The notes beneath the pieces are model-generated. The model did no database searches. It was not told where the DNA came from and worked only from the letters and a program-made list of their open reading frames with translations. 64,000 nucleotides of DNA from Fasciola hepatica (lineage: Eukaryota > Platyhelminthes > Trematoda > Plagiorchiida > Fasciolidae), in contig CANUEZ040000204.1 in the NCBI GenBank assembly GCA_948099385.1, forward strand, positions 2,108,001 through 2,172,000. The letters are read 5' to 3'. Both the position numbers and the translations under genes were made by a program. Shown piece by piece: positions 40,140-53,700 of the stretch. The first letter of the stretch is position 1; each line of letters begins with the position of its first letter.

Positions 40140-42678
40140 CTAAGTAAAACCAATGCATTCCCTTATGAACAATCCACACAGATTGCTCATACAATGCAAT
40201 AGAGCAGTAGCAGAGTAGATTTGTATAATATGATTCTCCATGCAGCTTGACCACGAAACTGACCATTGAAAATTATGGAAGCACTGTACAGCTGTTTGAT
40301 CCGCTAAGGGAATCATGAGCATTGCACATGGACAGAGCCCACTCGGAGACACGAACAAGGGTTGGGGTGAACGATTGTCAGTCGAACACCCAAACCCCAA
40401 GGCTATCCGATATCGGTCTCAACGCTTTGTTCAACATATACACTACATGATATAGCACAATCCCCAAATCGCCTTCGGCTTTCGCTTTCGCTTTGAACGG
40501 TAACAACCAAATTCTCGCACACCGATCCAATCCTATGTTCCATCACTTCTCTATTTATGGGCCTAAGTAAAACCAAGGCATTCCCTTATGAACAATCCAC
40601 ACAGATTGCTCATACAATGCAATAGAGCAGTAGCAGAGTAGATTTGTATAATATGATTCACCATGCAGCTTGAACATTGAACTGACCATTGGAAATTATG
40701 GAAGCACTGTACAGCTGTTTGATCCGCTAAGGGAATCATGAGCATTGCACATGGACAGAGCCCACTCGGAGACACGAACAAGGGTTGGGGTGAACGAATG
40801 TCAGTCGAACACCCAAATCACCAGGCTATCCCATATGGGTCTGAACGCTTTGTTCAACATATACACTACATGATATAGCACAATCCCCAAATCGCCTTCG
40901 GCTTTCGCTTTCGCTTTGAACGGTAACAACCAAATTCTCGCACACCGATCCAATCCTATGTTCCATCACTTCTCTATTTATGGGCCTAAGTAAAACCAAG
41001 GCATTCCCTTATGAACAATCCACACAGATTGCTCATACAATGCAATAGAGCAGTAGCAGAGTAGATTTGTATAATATGATTCTCCATGCAGCTTGAACAC
41101 TGAACTGACCATTGAAAATTATGGAAGCACTGTACAGCTGTTTGATCCGCTAATGGAATCATGAGCATTGCACATGGACAGAGCCCACTCGGAGACACGA
41201 ACAAGGGTTGGGGTGAACGAATGTCAGTCGAACACCCAAATCACAAGGCTATCCGATATCGGTCTCAACGCTTTGTTCAACATATACACTACATGATATA
41301 GCACAATCCCCAAATCGCCTTCGGCTTTCGCTTTCGCTTTGAACGGTAACAACCAAATTCTCGCACACCGATCCAATCCTATGTTCCATCACTTCTCTAT
41401 TTATGGGCCTAAGTAAAACCAATGCATTGCATTATGAACAATCCACACAGATTGCTCATACAATGCAATAGAGCAGTAGCAGAGTAGATTTGTATAATAT
41501 GATTCTCCATGCAGCTTGACCACGAAACTGACCATTGAAAATTATGGAAGCACTGTACAGCTGTTTGATCCGCTAAGGGAATCATGAGCATTGCACATGG
41601 ACAGAGCCCACTCGGAGACACGAACAAGGGTTGGGGTGAACGATTGTCAGTCGAACACCCAAACCACAAGGCTATCCGATATGGGTCTGAACGCTTTGAT
41701 CAACATATACACTACATGATATAGCACAATCCCCAAATTGGCTTCGGCTTTCGCTTTCGCTTTGAACGGTAACAACCAAATTCTCGCACACCGATCCAAT
41801 CCTATGTTCCATCACTTCTCTATTTATGGGCCTAAGTAAAACCAAGGCATTCCCTTATGAACAATCCACACAGATTGCTCATACAATGCAATAGAGCAGT
41901 AGCAGAGTAGATTTGTATAATATGATTCACCATGCAGCTTGAACATTGAACTGACCATTGGAAATTATGGAAGCACTGTACAGCTGTTTGATCCGCTAAG
42001 GGAATCATGAGCATTGCACATGGACAGAGCCCACTCGGAGACACGAACAAGGGTTGGGGTGAACGAATGTCAGTCGAACACCCAAATCACCAGGCTATCC
42101 CATATGGGTCTGAACGCTTTGTTCAACATATACACTACATGATATAGCACAATCCCCAAATCGCCTTCGGCTTTCGCTTTCGCTTTGAACGGTAACAACC
42201 AAATTCTCGCACACCGATCCAATCCTATGTTCCATCACTTCTCTATTTATGGGCCTAAGTAAAACCAATGCATTCCCTTATGAACAATCCACACAGATTG
42301 CTCATACAATGCAATAGAGCAGTAGCAGTGTAGATTTGTATAATATGATTCTCCATGCAGCTTGAACACTGAACTGACCATTGAAAATTATGGAAGCACT
42401 GTTTAGCTGTTTGATCCGCTGAGGGAATCATGAGCATTGCACATGGACAGAGCCCACTCGGAGACACGAACAAGGGTTGGGGTGAACGAATGTCAGTCGA
42501 ACACCCAAATCACAAGGCTATCCGATATCGGTCTCAACGCTTTGTTCAACATATACACTACATGATATAGCACAATCCCCAAATCGCCTTCGGCTTTCGC
42601 TTTACGCTTTGAACGGTAACAACCAAATTCTCGCACACCGATCCAATCCTATGTTCCATCACTTCTCTATTTATGGGC
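40140..42678 (+). repeat. Trimeric higher-order repeat, two copies of about 1269 bp
   Basis: Copies at 40140 and 41409 share GACCACGAAACTG and GATTGTCAG. Copies at 40563 and 41832 share GATTCACCATGC, GAACATTGAACTG, CATTGGAAATT and AAATCACCAGG, and look identical. Copies at 40986 and 42255 share GATATCGGTCTC but differ in the left half (CTAATGG against GCAGTGTAG, TTTAGCTG and CTGAGGG). The last copy is 424 bp. Confidence 0.8.
42255..42678 (+). repeat. 424-bp monomer, A inserted in the GCTTTC run
   Basis: The hexamer run reads CGCTTTACGCTTTG, with an extra A at 42604, inside the otherwise conserved block. It lies upstream of the conserved core and next to the CENP-B-like motif, whose TTTCG becomes TTACG in this copy. 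Confidence 0.9.
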
Positions 42679-44370
42679 CTAAGTAAAACCAAGGCATTCC
42701 CTTATGAACAATCCACACAGATTTCTCATACAATGCAATAGAGCAGTAGCAGTGTAGATTTGTATAATATGATTCTCCATGCAGCTTGAACACTGAACTG
42801 ACCATTGAAAATTATGGAAGCACTGTACAGCTGTTTGATCCGCTAAGGGAATCATGAGCATTGCACATGGACAGAGCCCACTCGGAGACACGAACAAGGG
42901 TTGGGGTGAACGAATGTCAGTCGAACACCCAAATCACAAGGCTATGCGATATGGGTCTCAACGCTTTGTTCAACATATACACTACATGATATAGCCCAAT
43001 CCCCAAATTGGCTTCGGCTTTCGCTTTCGTTTTGAACGGTAACAACCAAATTCTCGCACACCGATCCAATCCTATGTTCCATCACTTCTCTATTTATGGG
43101 CCTAAGTAAAACCAAGGCATTCCCTTATGAACAATCCACACAGATTGCTCATACAATGCAATAGAGCAGTAGCAGAGTAGATTTGTATAATATGATTCTC
43201 CATGCAGCTTGAACACTGAACTGACCATTGAAAATTATGGAAGCACTGTACAGCTGTTTGATCCGCTAAGGGAATCATGAGCATTGCACATGGACAGAGC
43301 CCACTCGGAGACACGAACAAGGGTTGGGGTGAACGAATGTCAGTCGAACACCCAAACCACAAGGCTATGCGATATGGGTCTCAACGCTTTGTTCAACATA
43401 TACACTACATGATATAGCCCAATCCCCAAATTGGCTTCGGCTTTCGCTTTCGCTTTGAACGGTAACAACCAAATTCTCGCACACCGATCCAATCCTATGT
43501 TCCATCACTTCTCTATTTATGGGCCTAAGTAAAACCAATGCATTCCATTATGAACAATCCACACAGATTGCTCATACAATGCAATAGAGCAGTAGCAGAG
43601 TAGATTTGTATAATATGATTCTCCATGCAGCTTGACCACGAAACTGACCATTGAAAATTATGGAAGCACTGTACAGCTGTTTGATCCGCTAAGGGAATCA
43701 TGAGCATTGCACATGGACAGAGCCCACTCGGAGACACGAACAAGGGTTGGGGTGAACGATTGTCAGTCGAACACCCAAACCACAAGGCTATCCGATATGG
43801 GTCTGAACGCTTTGTTCAACATATACACTACATGATATAGCACAATCTCCAAATTGGCTTCGGCTTTCGCTTTCGCTTTGAACGGTAACAACCAAATTCT
43901 CGCACACCGATCCAATCCTATGTTCCATCACTTCTCTATTTATGGGCCTAAGTAAAACCAAGGCATTCCCTTATGAACAATCCACACAGATTGCTCATAC
44001 AATGCAATAGAGCAGTAGCAGAGTAGATTTGTATAATATGATTCACCATGCAGCTTGAACATTGAACTGACCATTGAAAATTATGGAAGCACTGTACAGC
44101 TGTTTGATCCGCTAAGGGAATCATGAGCATTGCACATGGACAGAGCCCACTCGGAGACACGAACAAGGGTTGGGGTGAACGATTGTCAGTCGAACACCCA
44201 AATCACAAGGCTATCCCATATGGGTCTGAACGCTTTGTTCAACATATACACTACATGATATAGCACAATCCCCAAATCGCCTTCGGCTTTCGCTTTCGCT
44301 TTGAACGGTAACAACCAAATTCTCGCACACCGATCCAATCCTATGTTCCATCACTTCTCTATTTATGGGC
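42679..44370 (+). repeat. Four monomers between trimer and tetramer blocks
   Basis: Copies at 42679 and 43102 share CTATGCGATATGGG and ATAGCCCAATCC. Copies at 43525 and 43948 repeat the first two positions of the trimer to the left (GACCACGAAACTG, then GATTCACCATGC with GAACATTGAACTG). The trimer thus continues here after an interruption of two monomers. Confidence 0.75.
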
Positions 44371-44793
44371 CTAAGTAAAACCAATGCATTCCCTTATGAA
44401 CAATCCACACAGATTGCTCATACAATGCAATAGAGCAGTAGCAGAGTAGATTTGTATAATATGATTCTCCATGCAGCTTGAACACTGAACTGACCATTGA
44501 AAATTATGGAAGCACTGTACAGCTGTTTGATCCGCTAATGGAATCTTGAGCGTTGCACATGGACAGAGCCCAATCGGAGACACGAACAAGGGTTGGGGTG
44601 AACGAATGTCAGTCGAACACCCAAATCACAAGGCTATCCGATATGGGTCTGAACGCTTTGTTCAACATATACACTACATGATATAGCACAATCCCCAAAT
44701 CGCCTTCGGCTTTCGCTTTCGCTTTGAACGGTAACAACCAAATTCTCGCACACCGATCCAATCCTATGTTCCATCACTTCTCTATTTATGGGC

Positions 44794-45216
44794 CTAAGTA
44801 AAACCAATGCATGCTTTTAAGAAAGATCCACACAGATTGGTCATACAATGCAATAGAGCAGTAGCAGAGTAGATTTGTATAATATGATTCTCCATGCAGC
44901 TTGAACACTGAACTGACCATTGAAAATTATGGAAGCACTGTACAGCTGTTTGATCCGCTAAGAGAATGATGAGCATTGCACATGGACAGAACCCACTCGG
45001 AGACACGAACAAGGGTTGGGGTGAACGAATGTCAGTCGAAAACCCAAACCACAAGGCTATCCGATATGGGTCTCAACGCTTTGTTCAACATATACACTAC
45101 ATGATATAGCACAATCCCCAAATCGCCTTCGGCTTTCGCTTTCGCTTTGAACGGTAACAACCAAATTCTCGCACACCGATCCAATCCTATGTTCCATCAC
45201 TTCTCTATTTATGGGC
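44794..45216 (+). repeat. Variant monomer with an altered 5' segment
   Basis: Offsets 15-48 read GCATGCTTTTAAGAAAGATCC followed by CACACAGATTGGTC, a dense patch of changes against the consensus GCATTCCCTTATGAACAATCC. Length is unchanged. The copy at 46486 has the same patch, and a partial relative (TTCTTTTATGAAAAATCC with GATTGGTC) is in the copy at 54947. Confidence 0.9.
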
Positions 45217-46485
45217 CTAAGTAAAACCAAGGCATTCCCTTATGAACAATCCACACAGATTGCTCATACAATGCAATAGAGCAGTAGCAGAGTCGATTTG
45301 TATAATATGATTCTCCATGCAGCTTGAACACTGAACTGACCATTGAAAATTATGGAAGCACTGTACAGCTGTTTGATCCGCTAAGGGAATCATGAGCATT
45401 GCACATGGACAGATCCCATACGGGGACACGAACAAGGGTTGGGGTGAACGAATGTCAGTCGAAAACCCAAACCACAAGGCTATCCGATATGGGTCTCAAC
45501 GATTTGTTCAACATATACGCTACTTGATATAGCACAATCCCCAAATCGCCTTCGGCTTTCGCTTTCGCTTTGAACGGTAACAACCAAATTCTCGCACACC
45601 GATCCAATCCTATGTTCCATCACTTCTCTATTTATGGGCCTAAGTAAAACCAATGCATTCCCTTATGAACAATCCACACAGATTGCTCATACAATGCAAT
45701 AGAGCAGTAGCAGAGTAGATTTGTATAATATGATTCTCCATGCAGCTAAAAAACTGAACTGACCATTGGAAATTATGGAAGCACTGTACAGCTGTTTGAT
45801 CCGCTAAGGGAATCATGAGCATTGCACATGGACAGAGCCCACTCGGAGACACGAACAAGGGTTGGGGTGAACGAATGTCAGTCGAAAACCCAAACCACAA
45901 GGCTATCCCATATGGGTCTCAACGCTTTGTTCAACATATACACTTCTTGGTATAGCACAATCCCCAAATCGCCTTCGGATTTCGATTTCGCTTTGAACGG
46001 TAACAACCAAATTCTCGCACACTGATCCAATCCTATGTTCCATCACTTCTCTATTTATGGGCCTAAGTAAAACCAAGGCATTCCCTTATGAACAATCCAC
46101 ACAGATTGCTCATACAATGCAATAGAGCAGTAGCAGAGTAGATTTGTATAATATGATTCTCCATGCAGCTTGAACACTGAACTGACCATTGAAAATTATG
46201 GAAGCACTGTACAGCTGTTTGATCCGCTAAGGGAATCATGAGCGTTGCACATGGACAGAGCCCAATCGGAGACACGAACAAGGGTTGGGGTGAACGAATG
46301 TCAGTCGAACACCCAAATCACAAGGCTATCCGATATGGGTCTGAACGCTTTGTTCAACATATACACTACATGATATAGCACAATCCCCAAATCGCCTTCG
46401 GCTTTCGCTTTCGCTTTGAACGGTAACAACCAAATTCTCGCACACCGATCCAATCCTATGTTCCATCACTTCTCTATTTATGGGC

Positions 46486-46908
46486 CTAAGTAAAACCAAT
46501 GCATGCTTTTAAGAAAGATCCACACAGATTGGTCATACAATGCAATAGAGCAGTAGCAGAGTAGATTTGTATAATATGATTCTCCATGCAGCTTGAACAC
46601 TGAACTGACCATTGAAAATTATGGAAGCACTGTACAGCTGTTTGATCCGCTAAGAGAATGATGAGCATTGCACATGGACAGAACCCACTCGGAGACACGA
46701 ACAAGGGTTGGGGTGAACGAATGTCAGTCGAAAACCCAAATCACAAGGCTATCCCATATGGGTCTCAACGCTTTGTTCAACATATACACTACATGATATA
46801 GCACAATCACCAAATCGCCTTCGGCTTTCGCTTTCGCTTTGAACGGTAACAACCAAATTCTCGCACACCGATCCAATCCTATGTTCCATCACTTCTCTAT
46901 TTATGGGC
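46486..46908 (+). repeat. Second copy of the altered 5' segment monomer
   Basis: It carries the same patch as the copy at 44794, exactly 1692 bp away, and the same CTAAGAGAATGATGAG and ACAGAACCCAC changes. It differs in its right part, where it has AAATCAC, CCCATATGGG and AATCACCAAATCG. Confidence 0.9.
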
Positions 46909-47754
46909 CTAAGTAAAACCAAGGCATTCCCTTATGAACAATCCACACAGATTGCTCATACAATGCAATAGAGCAGTAGCAGAGTAGATTTGTATGATAA
47001 GATTCTCCATGCAGCTAAAAAACTGAACTGAACATTGGAAATTATAGAAGCACTGCACAGCTGTTTGATCCGCTAAGGGAATCATGAGCATTGCACATGG
47101 ACAGATCCCATACGGGGACACGAACAAGGGTTGGGGTGAACGAATGTCAGTCGAAAACCCAAACCACAAGGCTATCCGATATGGGTCTCAACGATTTGTT
47201 CAACATATACACTACTTGATATAGCACAATCCCCAAATCGCCTTCGGCTTTCCCTTTCGCTTTGAACGGTAACAACCAAATTCTCGCACACCGATCCAAT
47301 CCTATGTTCCATCACTTCTCTATTTATGGGCCTAAGTAAAACCAAGGCATTCCCTTATGAACAATCCACACAGATTGCTCATACAATGCAATAGAGCAGT
47401 AGCAGAGTCGATTTGTATAATATGATTCTCCATGCAGCTTGAACACTGAACTGACCATTGAAAATTATGGAAGCACTGTACAGCTGTTTGATCCGCTAAG
47501 GGAATCATGAGCATTGCACATGGACAGAGCCCACTCGGAGACACGAACAAGGGTTGGGGTGAACGAATGTCAGTCGAAAACCCAAACCACAAGGCTATCC
47601 CATATGGGTCTCAACGCTTTGTTCAACATATACACTTCTTGGTATAGCACAATCCCCAAATCGCCTTCGGATTTCGATTTCGCTTTGAACGGTAACAACC
47701 AAATTCTCGCACACCGATCCAATCCTATGTTCCATCACTTCTCTATTTATGGGC

Positions 47755-50700
47755 CTAAGTAAAACCAAGGCATTCCCTTATGAACAATCCACACAGATTG
47801 CTCATACAATGCAATAGAGCAGTAGCAGAGTAGATTTGTATAATATGATTCTCCATGCAGCTTGAACACTGAACTGACCATTGGAAATTATGGAAGCACT
47901 GTACAGCTGTTTGATCCGCTAAGGGAATCATGAGCATTGCACATGGACAGAGCCCACTCGGAGACACGAACAAGGGTTGGGGTGAACGAATGTCAGTCGA
48001 ACACCCAAACCACAAGGCTATCCGATATGGGTCTCAACGCTTTGTTCAACATATACAGTACATGTTATAGCACAATCCCCAAATTGGCTTCGGCTTTTGC
48101 TTTCGCTTTGAACGGTAACAACCAAATTCTCGCACACCGATCCAATCCTATGTTCCATCACTTCTCTATTTATGGGCCTAAGTAAAACCAATGCATTCCC
48201 TTATGAACAATCCACACAGATTGCTCATACAATGCAATAGAGCAGTAGCAGTGTAGATTTGTATAATATGATTCTCCATGCAGCTTGACCACGGAACTGA
48301 CCATTGAAAATTATGGAAGCACTGTACAGCTGTTTGATCCGCTAAGGGAATCATGAGCGTTGCACATGGACAGAGCCCACTCGGAGACACGAACAAGGGT
48401 TTGGGTGAACGAATGTCAGTCGAAAACCCAAACCACAAGGCTATCCCATATGGGTCTCAACGCTTTGTTCAACATATACACTACATGATATTGCACAATC
48501 CCCAAATCGCCTTCGGCTTCCGCTTTCGCTTTGGACGGTAACAACCAAATTCTCGCACACCAATCCAATCCTATGTTCCATCACTTCTCTATTTATGGGC
48601 CTAAGTAAAACCAAGGCATTCCCTTATGAACAATCCACACAGATTGCTCATACAATGCAATCGAGCAGTAGCAGAGTAGGTTTGTATAATATGATTCTCC
48701 ATGCAGCTAAAAAACTGAACTGAACATTGGAAATTATGGAAGCACTGTACAGCTGTTTGATCCGCTAAGAGAATCATGAGCATTGCACATGGACAGAGCC
48801 CACTCGGAGACACGAACAAGGGTTGGGGTGAACGAATGTCAGTCGAAAACCCAAACCACAAGGCTATCCCATATGGGTCTCAACGCTTTGTTCAACATAT
48901 AAACTTCTTGGTATAGCACAATCCCCAAATCGCCTTCGGATTTCGATTTCGCTTTGAACGGTAACAACCAAATTCTCGCACACCGATCCAATCCTATGTT
49001 CCATCACTTCTCTATTTATGGGCCTAAGTAAAACCAAGGCATTCCCTTATGAACAATCCACACAGATTGCTCATACAATGCAATAGAGCAGTAGCAGAGT
49101 AGATTTGTATAATATGATTCACCATGCAGCTTGAACACTGAACTGACCATTGGAAATTATGGAAGCACTGTACAGCTGTTTGATCCGCTAAGGGAATCAG
49201 GAGCATTGCACATGGACAGAGCCCACTCGGAGACACGAACAAGGGTTGGGGTGAACGAATGTCAGTCGAACACCCAAACCACAAGGCTATCCGATATGGG
49301 TCTCAACGCTTTGTTCAACATATACAGTACATGTTATAGCACAATCCCCAAATTGGCTTGGGCTTTTGCTTTCGCTTTGAACGGTAACAACCAAATTCTC
49401 GCACACCGATCCAATCCTATGTTCCATCACTTCTCTATTTATGGGCCTAAGTAAAACCAAGGCATTCCCTTATGAACAATCCACACAGATTGCACATACA
49501 ATGCAATAGAGCAGTAGCAGAGTAGGTTTGTATAATATGATTCTCCATGCAGCTTAAAAACTGAACTGACCATTGGAAATTATGGAAGCACTGTACAGCT
49601 GTTTGATCCGCTAAGGGAATCATGAGCATTGCACATGGACAGAGCCCACTCGGAGACACGAACAAGGGTTGGGGTGAACGAATGTCAGTCGAACACCCAA
49701 ACCACAAGGCTATCCGATATGGGTCTCAACGCTTTGTTCAACATATACAGTACATGTTATAGCACAATCCCCAAATTGGCTTCGGCTTTTGCTTTCGCTT
49801 TGAACGGTAACAACCAAATTCTCGCACACCGATCCAATCCTATGTTCCATCACTTCTCTATTTATGGGCCTAAGTAAAACCAATGCATTCCATTATGAAA
49901 AATCCACACAGATTGCTCATACAATGCAATAGAGCAGTAGCAGGGTAGATTTGTATATTATGATTCTCCATGCAGCTTGACCACGGAACTGACCTTTGAA
50001 AATTATGGAAGCACTGTACAGCTGTTTGATCCGCTAAGGGAATCATGAGCATTGCACATGGACAGAACCCACTCGGAGACACGAACAAGGGTTGGGGTGA
50101 ACGAATGTCAGTCGAAAACCCAAACCACAAGGCTATCCCATATGGGTCTGAACGCTTTGTTCAACATATACACTACATGATATTGCACAATCCCCAAATC
50201 GCCTTCGGCTTCCGCTTTCGCTTTGGACGGTAACAACCAAATTCTCGCACACCAATCCAATCCTATGTTCCATCACGTCTCTATTTATGGGCCTAAGTAA
50301 AACCAAGGCATTCCCTTATGAACAATCCACACAGATTGCTCATACAATGCAATAGAGCAGTAGCAGAGTAGGTTTGTATAATATGATTCTCCATGCAGCT
50401 TGACCACGGAACTGACCATTGAAAATTATGGAAGCACTGTACAGCTGTTTGATCCGCTAAGGGAATCATGAGCGTTGCACATGGACAGAGCCCACTCGGA
50501 GACACGAACAAGGGTTGGGGTGAACGAATGTCAGTCGAACACCCAAACCACAAGGCTATCCCATATGGGTCTCAACGCTTTGTTCAACATATACACTACA
50601 TGATATAGCACAATCCCCAAATCGCCTTCGGCTTTCGCTTTCGCTTTGAACGGTAACAACCAAATTCTCGCACACCAATCCAATCCTATGTTCCATCACT

Positions 50701-53700
50701 TCTCTATTTATGGGCCTAAGTAAAACCAATGCATTCCCTTATGAACAATCCACACAGATTGCTCATACAATGCAATAGAGCAGTAGCAGAGTAGATTTGT
50801 ATAATATGATTCTCCATGCAGCTTGACCACGGAACTGACCATTGAAAATGATGGAAGCACTGTACAGCTGTTTGATCCGCTAAGGGAATCATGAGCATTG
50901 CAGATGGACAGAGCCCACTCGGAGACACGAACAAGGGTTGGGGTGAACGAATGTCAGTCGAACACCCAAACCACAAGGCTATCCCATATGGGTCTGAAAG
51001 CTTTGTTCAACTTATACACTTCTTGGTATAGCACAATCCCCAAATCGCCTTCGGCTTTCGCTTTCGCTTTGAACGGTAACAACCAAATTCTCGCACACCG
51101 ATCCAATCCTATGTTCCATCACTTCTCTATTTATGGGCCTAAGTAAAACCAATGCATTCCCTTATGAACAATCCACACAGATTGCTCATACAATGCAATA
51201 GAGCAGTAGCAGAGTAGATTTGTATAATATGATTCTCCATGCAGCTTGAACACGAAACTGACCATTGAAAATTATGGAAGCACTGTACAGCTGTTTGATC
51301 CGCTAAGGGAATCATGAGCGTTGCACATGGACAGAGCCCACTCGGAGACACGAACAAGGGTTGGGGTGAACGAATGTCAGTCGAAAACCCAAACCACAAG
51401 GCTATCCGATATGGGTCTCAACGCTTTGTTCAACATATACACTACATGATATAGCACAATCCCCAAATCGCCTTCGGCTTTCGCTTTCGCTTTGAACGGT
51501 AACAACCAAATTCTCGCACACCGATCCAATCCTATGTTCCATCACTTCTCTATTTATGGGCCTAAGTAAAACCAAGGCATTCCCTTATGAACAATCCACA
51601 CAGATTGCTCATACAATGCAATAGAGCAGTAGCAGAGTAGATTTGTATAATATGATTCACCATGCAGCTTGAACATTGAACTGACCATTGAAAATTATGG
51701 AAGCACTGTACAGCTGTTTGATCCGCTAAGGGAATCATGAGCATTGCACATGGACAGAGCCCACTCGGAGACACGAACAAGGGTTGGGGTGAACGAATGT
51801 CAGTCGAACACCCAAACCACGAGGCTATCCCATATGGGTCTGAACGCTTTGTTCAACATATACACTACATGATATAGCACAATCCCCAAATCGCCTTCGG
51901 CTTTCGCTTTCGCTTTGAACGGTAACAACCAAATTCTCGCACACCGATCCAATCCTATGTTCCATCACTTCTCTATTTATGGGCCTAAGTAAAACCAAGG
52001 CATTCCCTTATGAACAATCCGCACAGATTGCTCATACAATGCAATAGAGCAGTAGCAGAGTAGATTTGTATAATATGATTCTCCATGCAGCTTGACCACG
52101 AAAATGACCATTGAAAATTATGGAAGCACTGTACAGCTGTTTGATCCGCTAAGGGAATCATGAGCGTTGCACATGGACAGAGCCCACTCGGAGACACGAA
52201 CAAGTGTTGGGGTGAACGAATGTCAGTCGAACACCCAAACCACAAGGCTATCCGATATGGGTCTGAACGCTTTGTTCAACATATACACTACATGATATAG
52301 CACAATCCCCAAATTGGCTTCGGCTTTCGCTTTCGCTTTGGACGGTAACAACCAAATTATCGCACACCGATCCAATCCTATGTTCCATCACTTCTCTATT
52401 TATGGGCCTAAGTAAAACCAAGGCATTCCCTTATGAACAATCCACACAGATTGTTCATACAATGCAATAGAGCAGTAGCAGAGTAGATGTGTATAATATG
52501 ATTCACCATGCAGCTTGAACACTGAACTGACCATTGAAAAATTATGGAAGCACTGTACAGCTGTTTGATCCGCTAAGAGAATGATGAGCATTGCACATGG
52601 ACAGAACCCACTCGGAGACACGAACAAGGGTTGGGGTGAACGAATGTCAGTCGAACACCCAAACCACAAGGCTATCCGATATGGGTCTCAACGCTTTGTT
52701 CAACATATACTCTACATGATATAGCACAATCCCGAAATCGCCTTCGGCTTTCGCTTTCGCTTTGAACGGTAACAACCAAATTCTCGCACACCGATCCAAT
52801 CCTATGTTCCATCACTTCTCTATTTATGGGCCTAAGTAAAACCAATGCATTCCCTTATGAACAATCCACACAGATTGCTCATACAATGCAATAGAGCAGT
52901 AGCAGAGTAGATTTGTATAATATGATTCTCCATGCAGCTTGAACACTGAACTGAACATTGAAAATTATGGAAGCACTGTACAGTTGTTTGATCCGCTAAG
53001 GGAATCATGAGCATTGCACATGGACAGAGCCCACTCGGAGACACGAACAAGGGTTGGGGTGAACGAATGTCAGTCGAACACCCAAACCACAAGGCTATCC
53101 CATATGGGTCTCAAAGCTTTGTTCAACATATACAGTACATGTTATAGCACAATCCCCAAATTGGCTTCGGCTTTCGCTTTCGCTTTGAACGGTAACAACC
53201 AAATTCTCGCACACCGATCCAATCCTATGTTCCATCACTTCTCTATTTATGGACCTAAGTAAAACCAAGGCATTCCCTTATGAAAAATCCACACAGATTG
53301 CTCATACAATGCAATAGAGCAGTAGCAGAGTAGATTTGTATAACATGATTCTCCATGCAGCTTGACCACGGAACTGACCATTGAAAATTATGGAAGCACT
53401 GTACAGCTGTTTGATCCGCTAAGAGAATCATGAGCGTTGCACACGGACAGAGCCCACTCGGAGACACGAACAAGGGTTGGGGTGAACGAATGTCAGTCGA
53501 ACACCCAAATCACAAGGCTATCCCATATGGGTCTCAACGCTTTGTTCAACATATACGCTTCTTGGTATAGCACAATCCCCGAATCGCCTTCGGCTTTCGC
53601 TTTCGCTTTGAACGGTAACAACCAAATTCTCGCACACCGATCCAATCCTATGTTCCATCACTTCTCTATTTATGGGCCTAAGTAAAACCGAGGCATTCCC

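Larger units (their letters stand above)
44371..47754 (+). repeat. Tetrameric higher-order repeat with swapped halves
   Basis: Two 1692-bp units. 44371/46063: GCCCAATCGGAGAC. 44794/46486: GCATGCTTTTAAGAAAGATCC with GATTGGTCATAC. 45217/46909: AGATCCCATACGGGG and AACGATTTGTTC in the right part. 45640/47332: ACTTCTTGGTATAGC and GGATTTCGATTTCG in the right part. In the last two pairs the left markers are exchanged. GAGTCGATTTG is in 45217 and 47332, while AGCTAAAAAACTGAAC is in 45640 and 46909. Confidence 0.9.
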
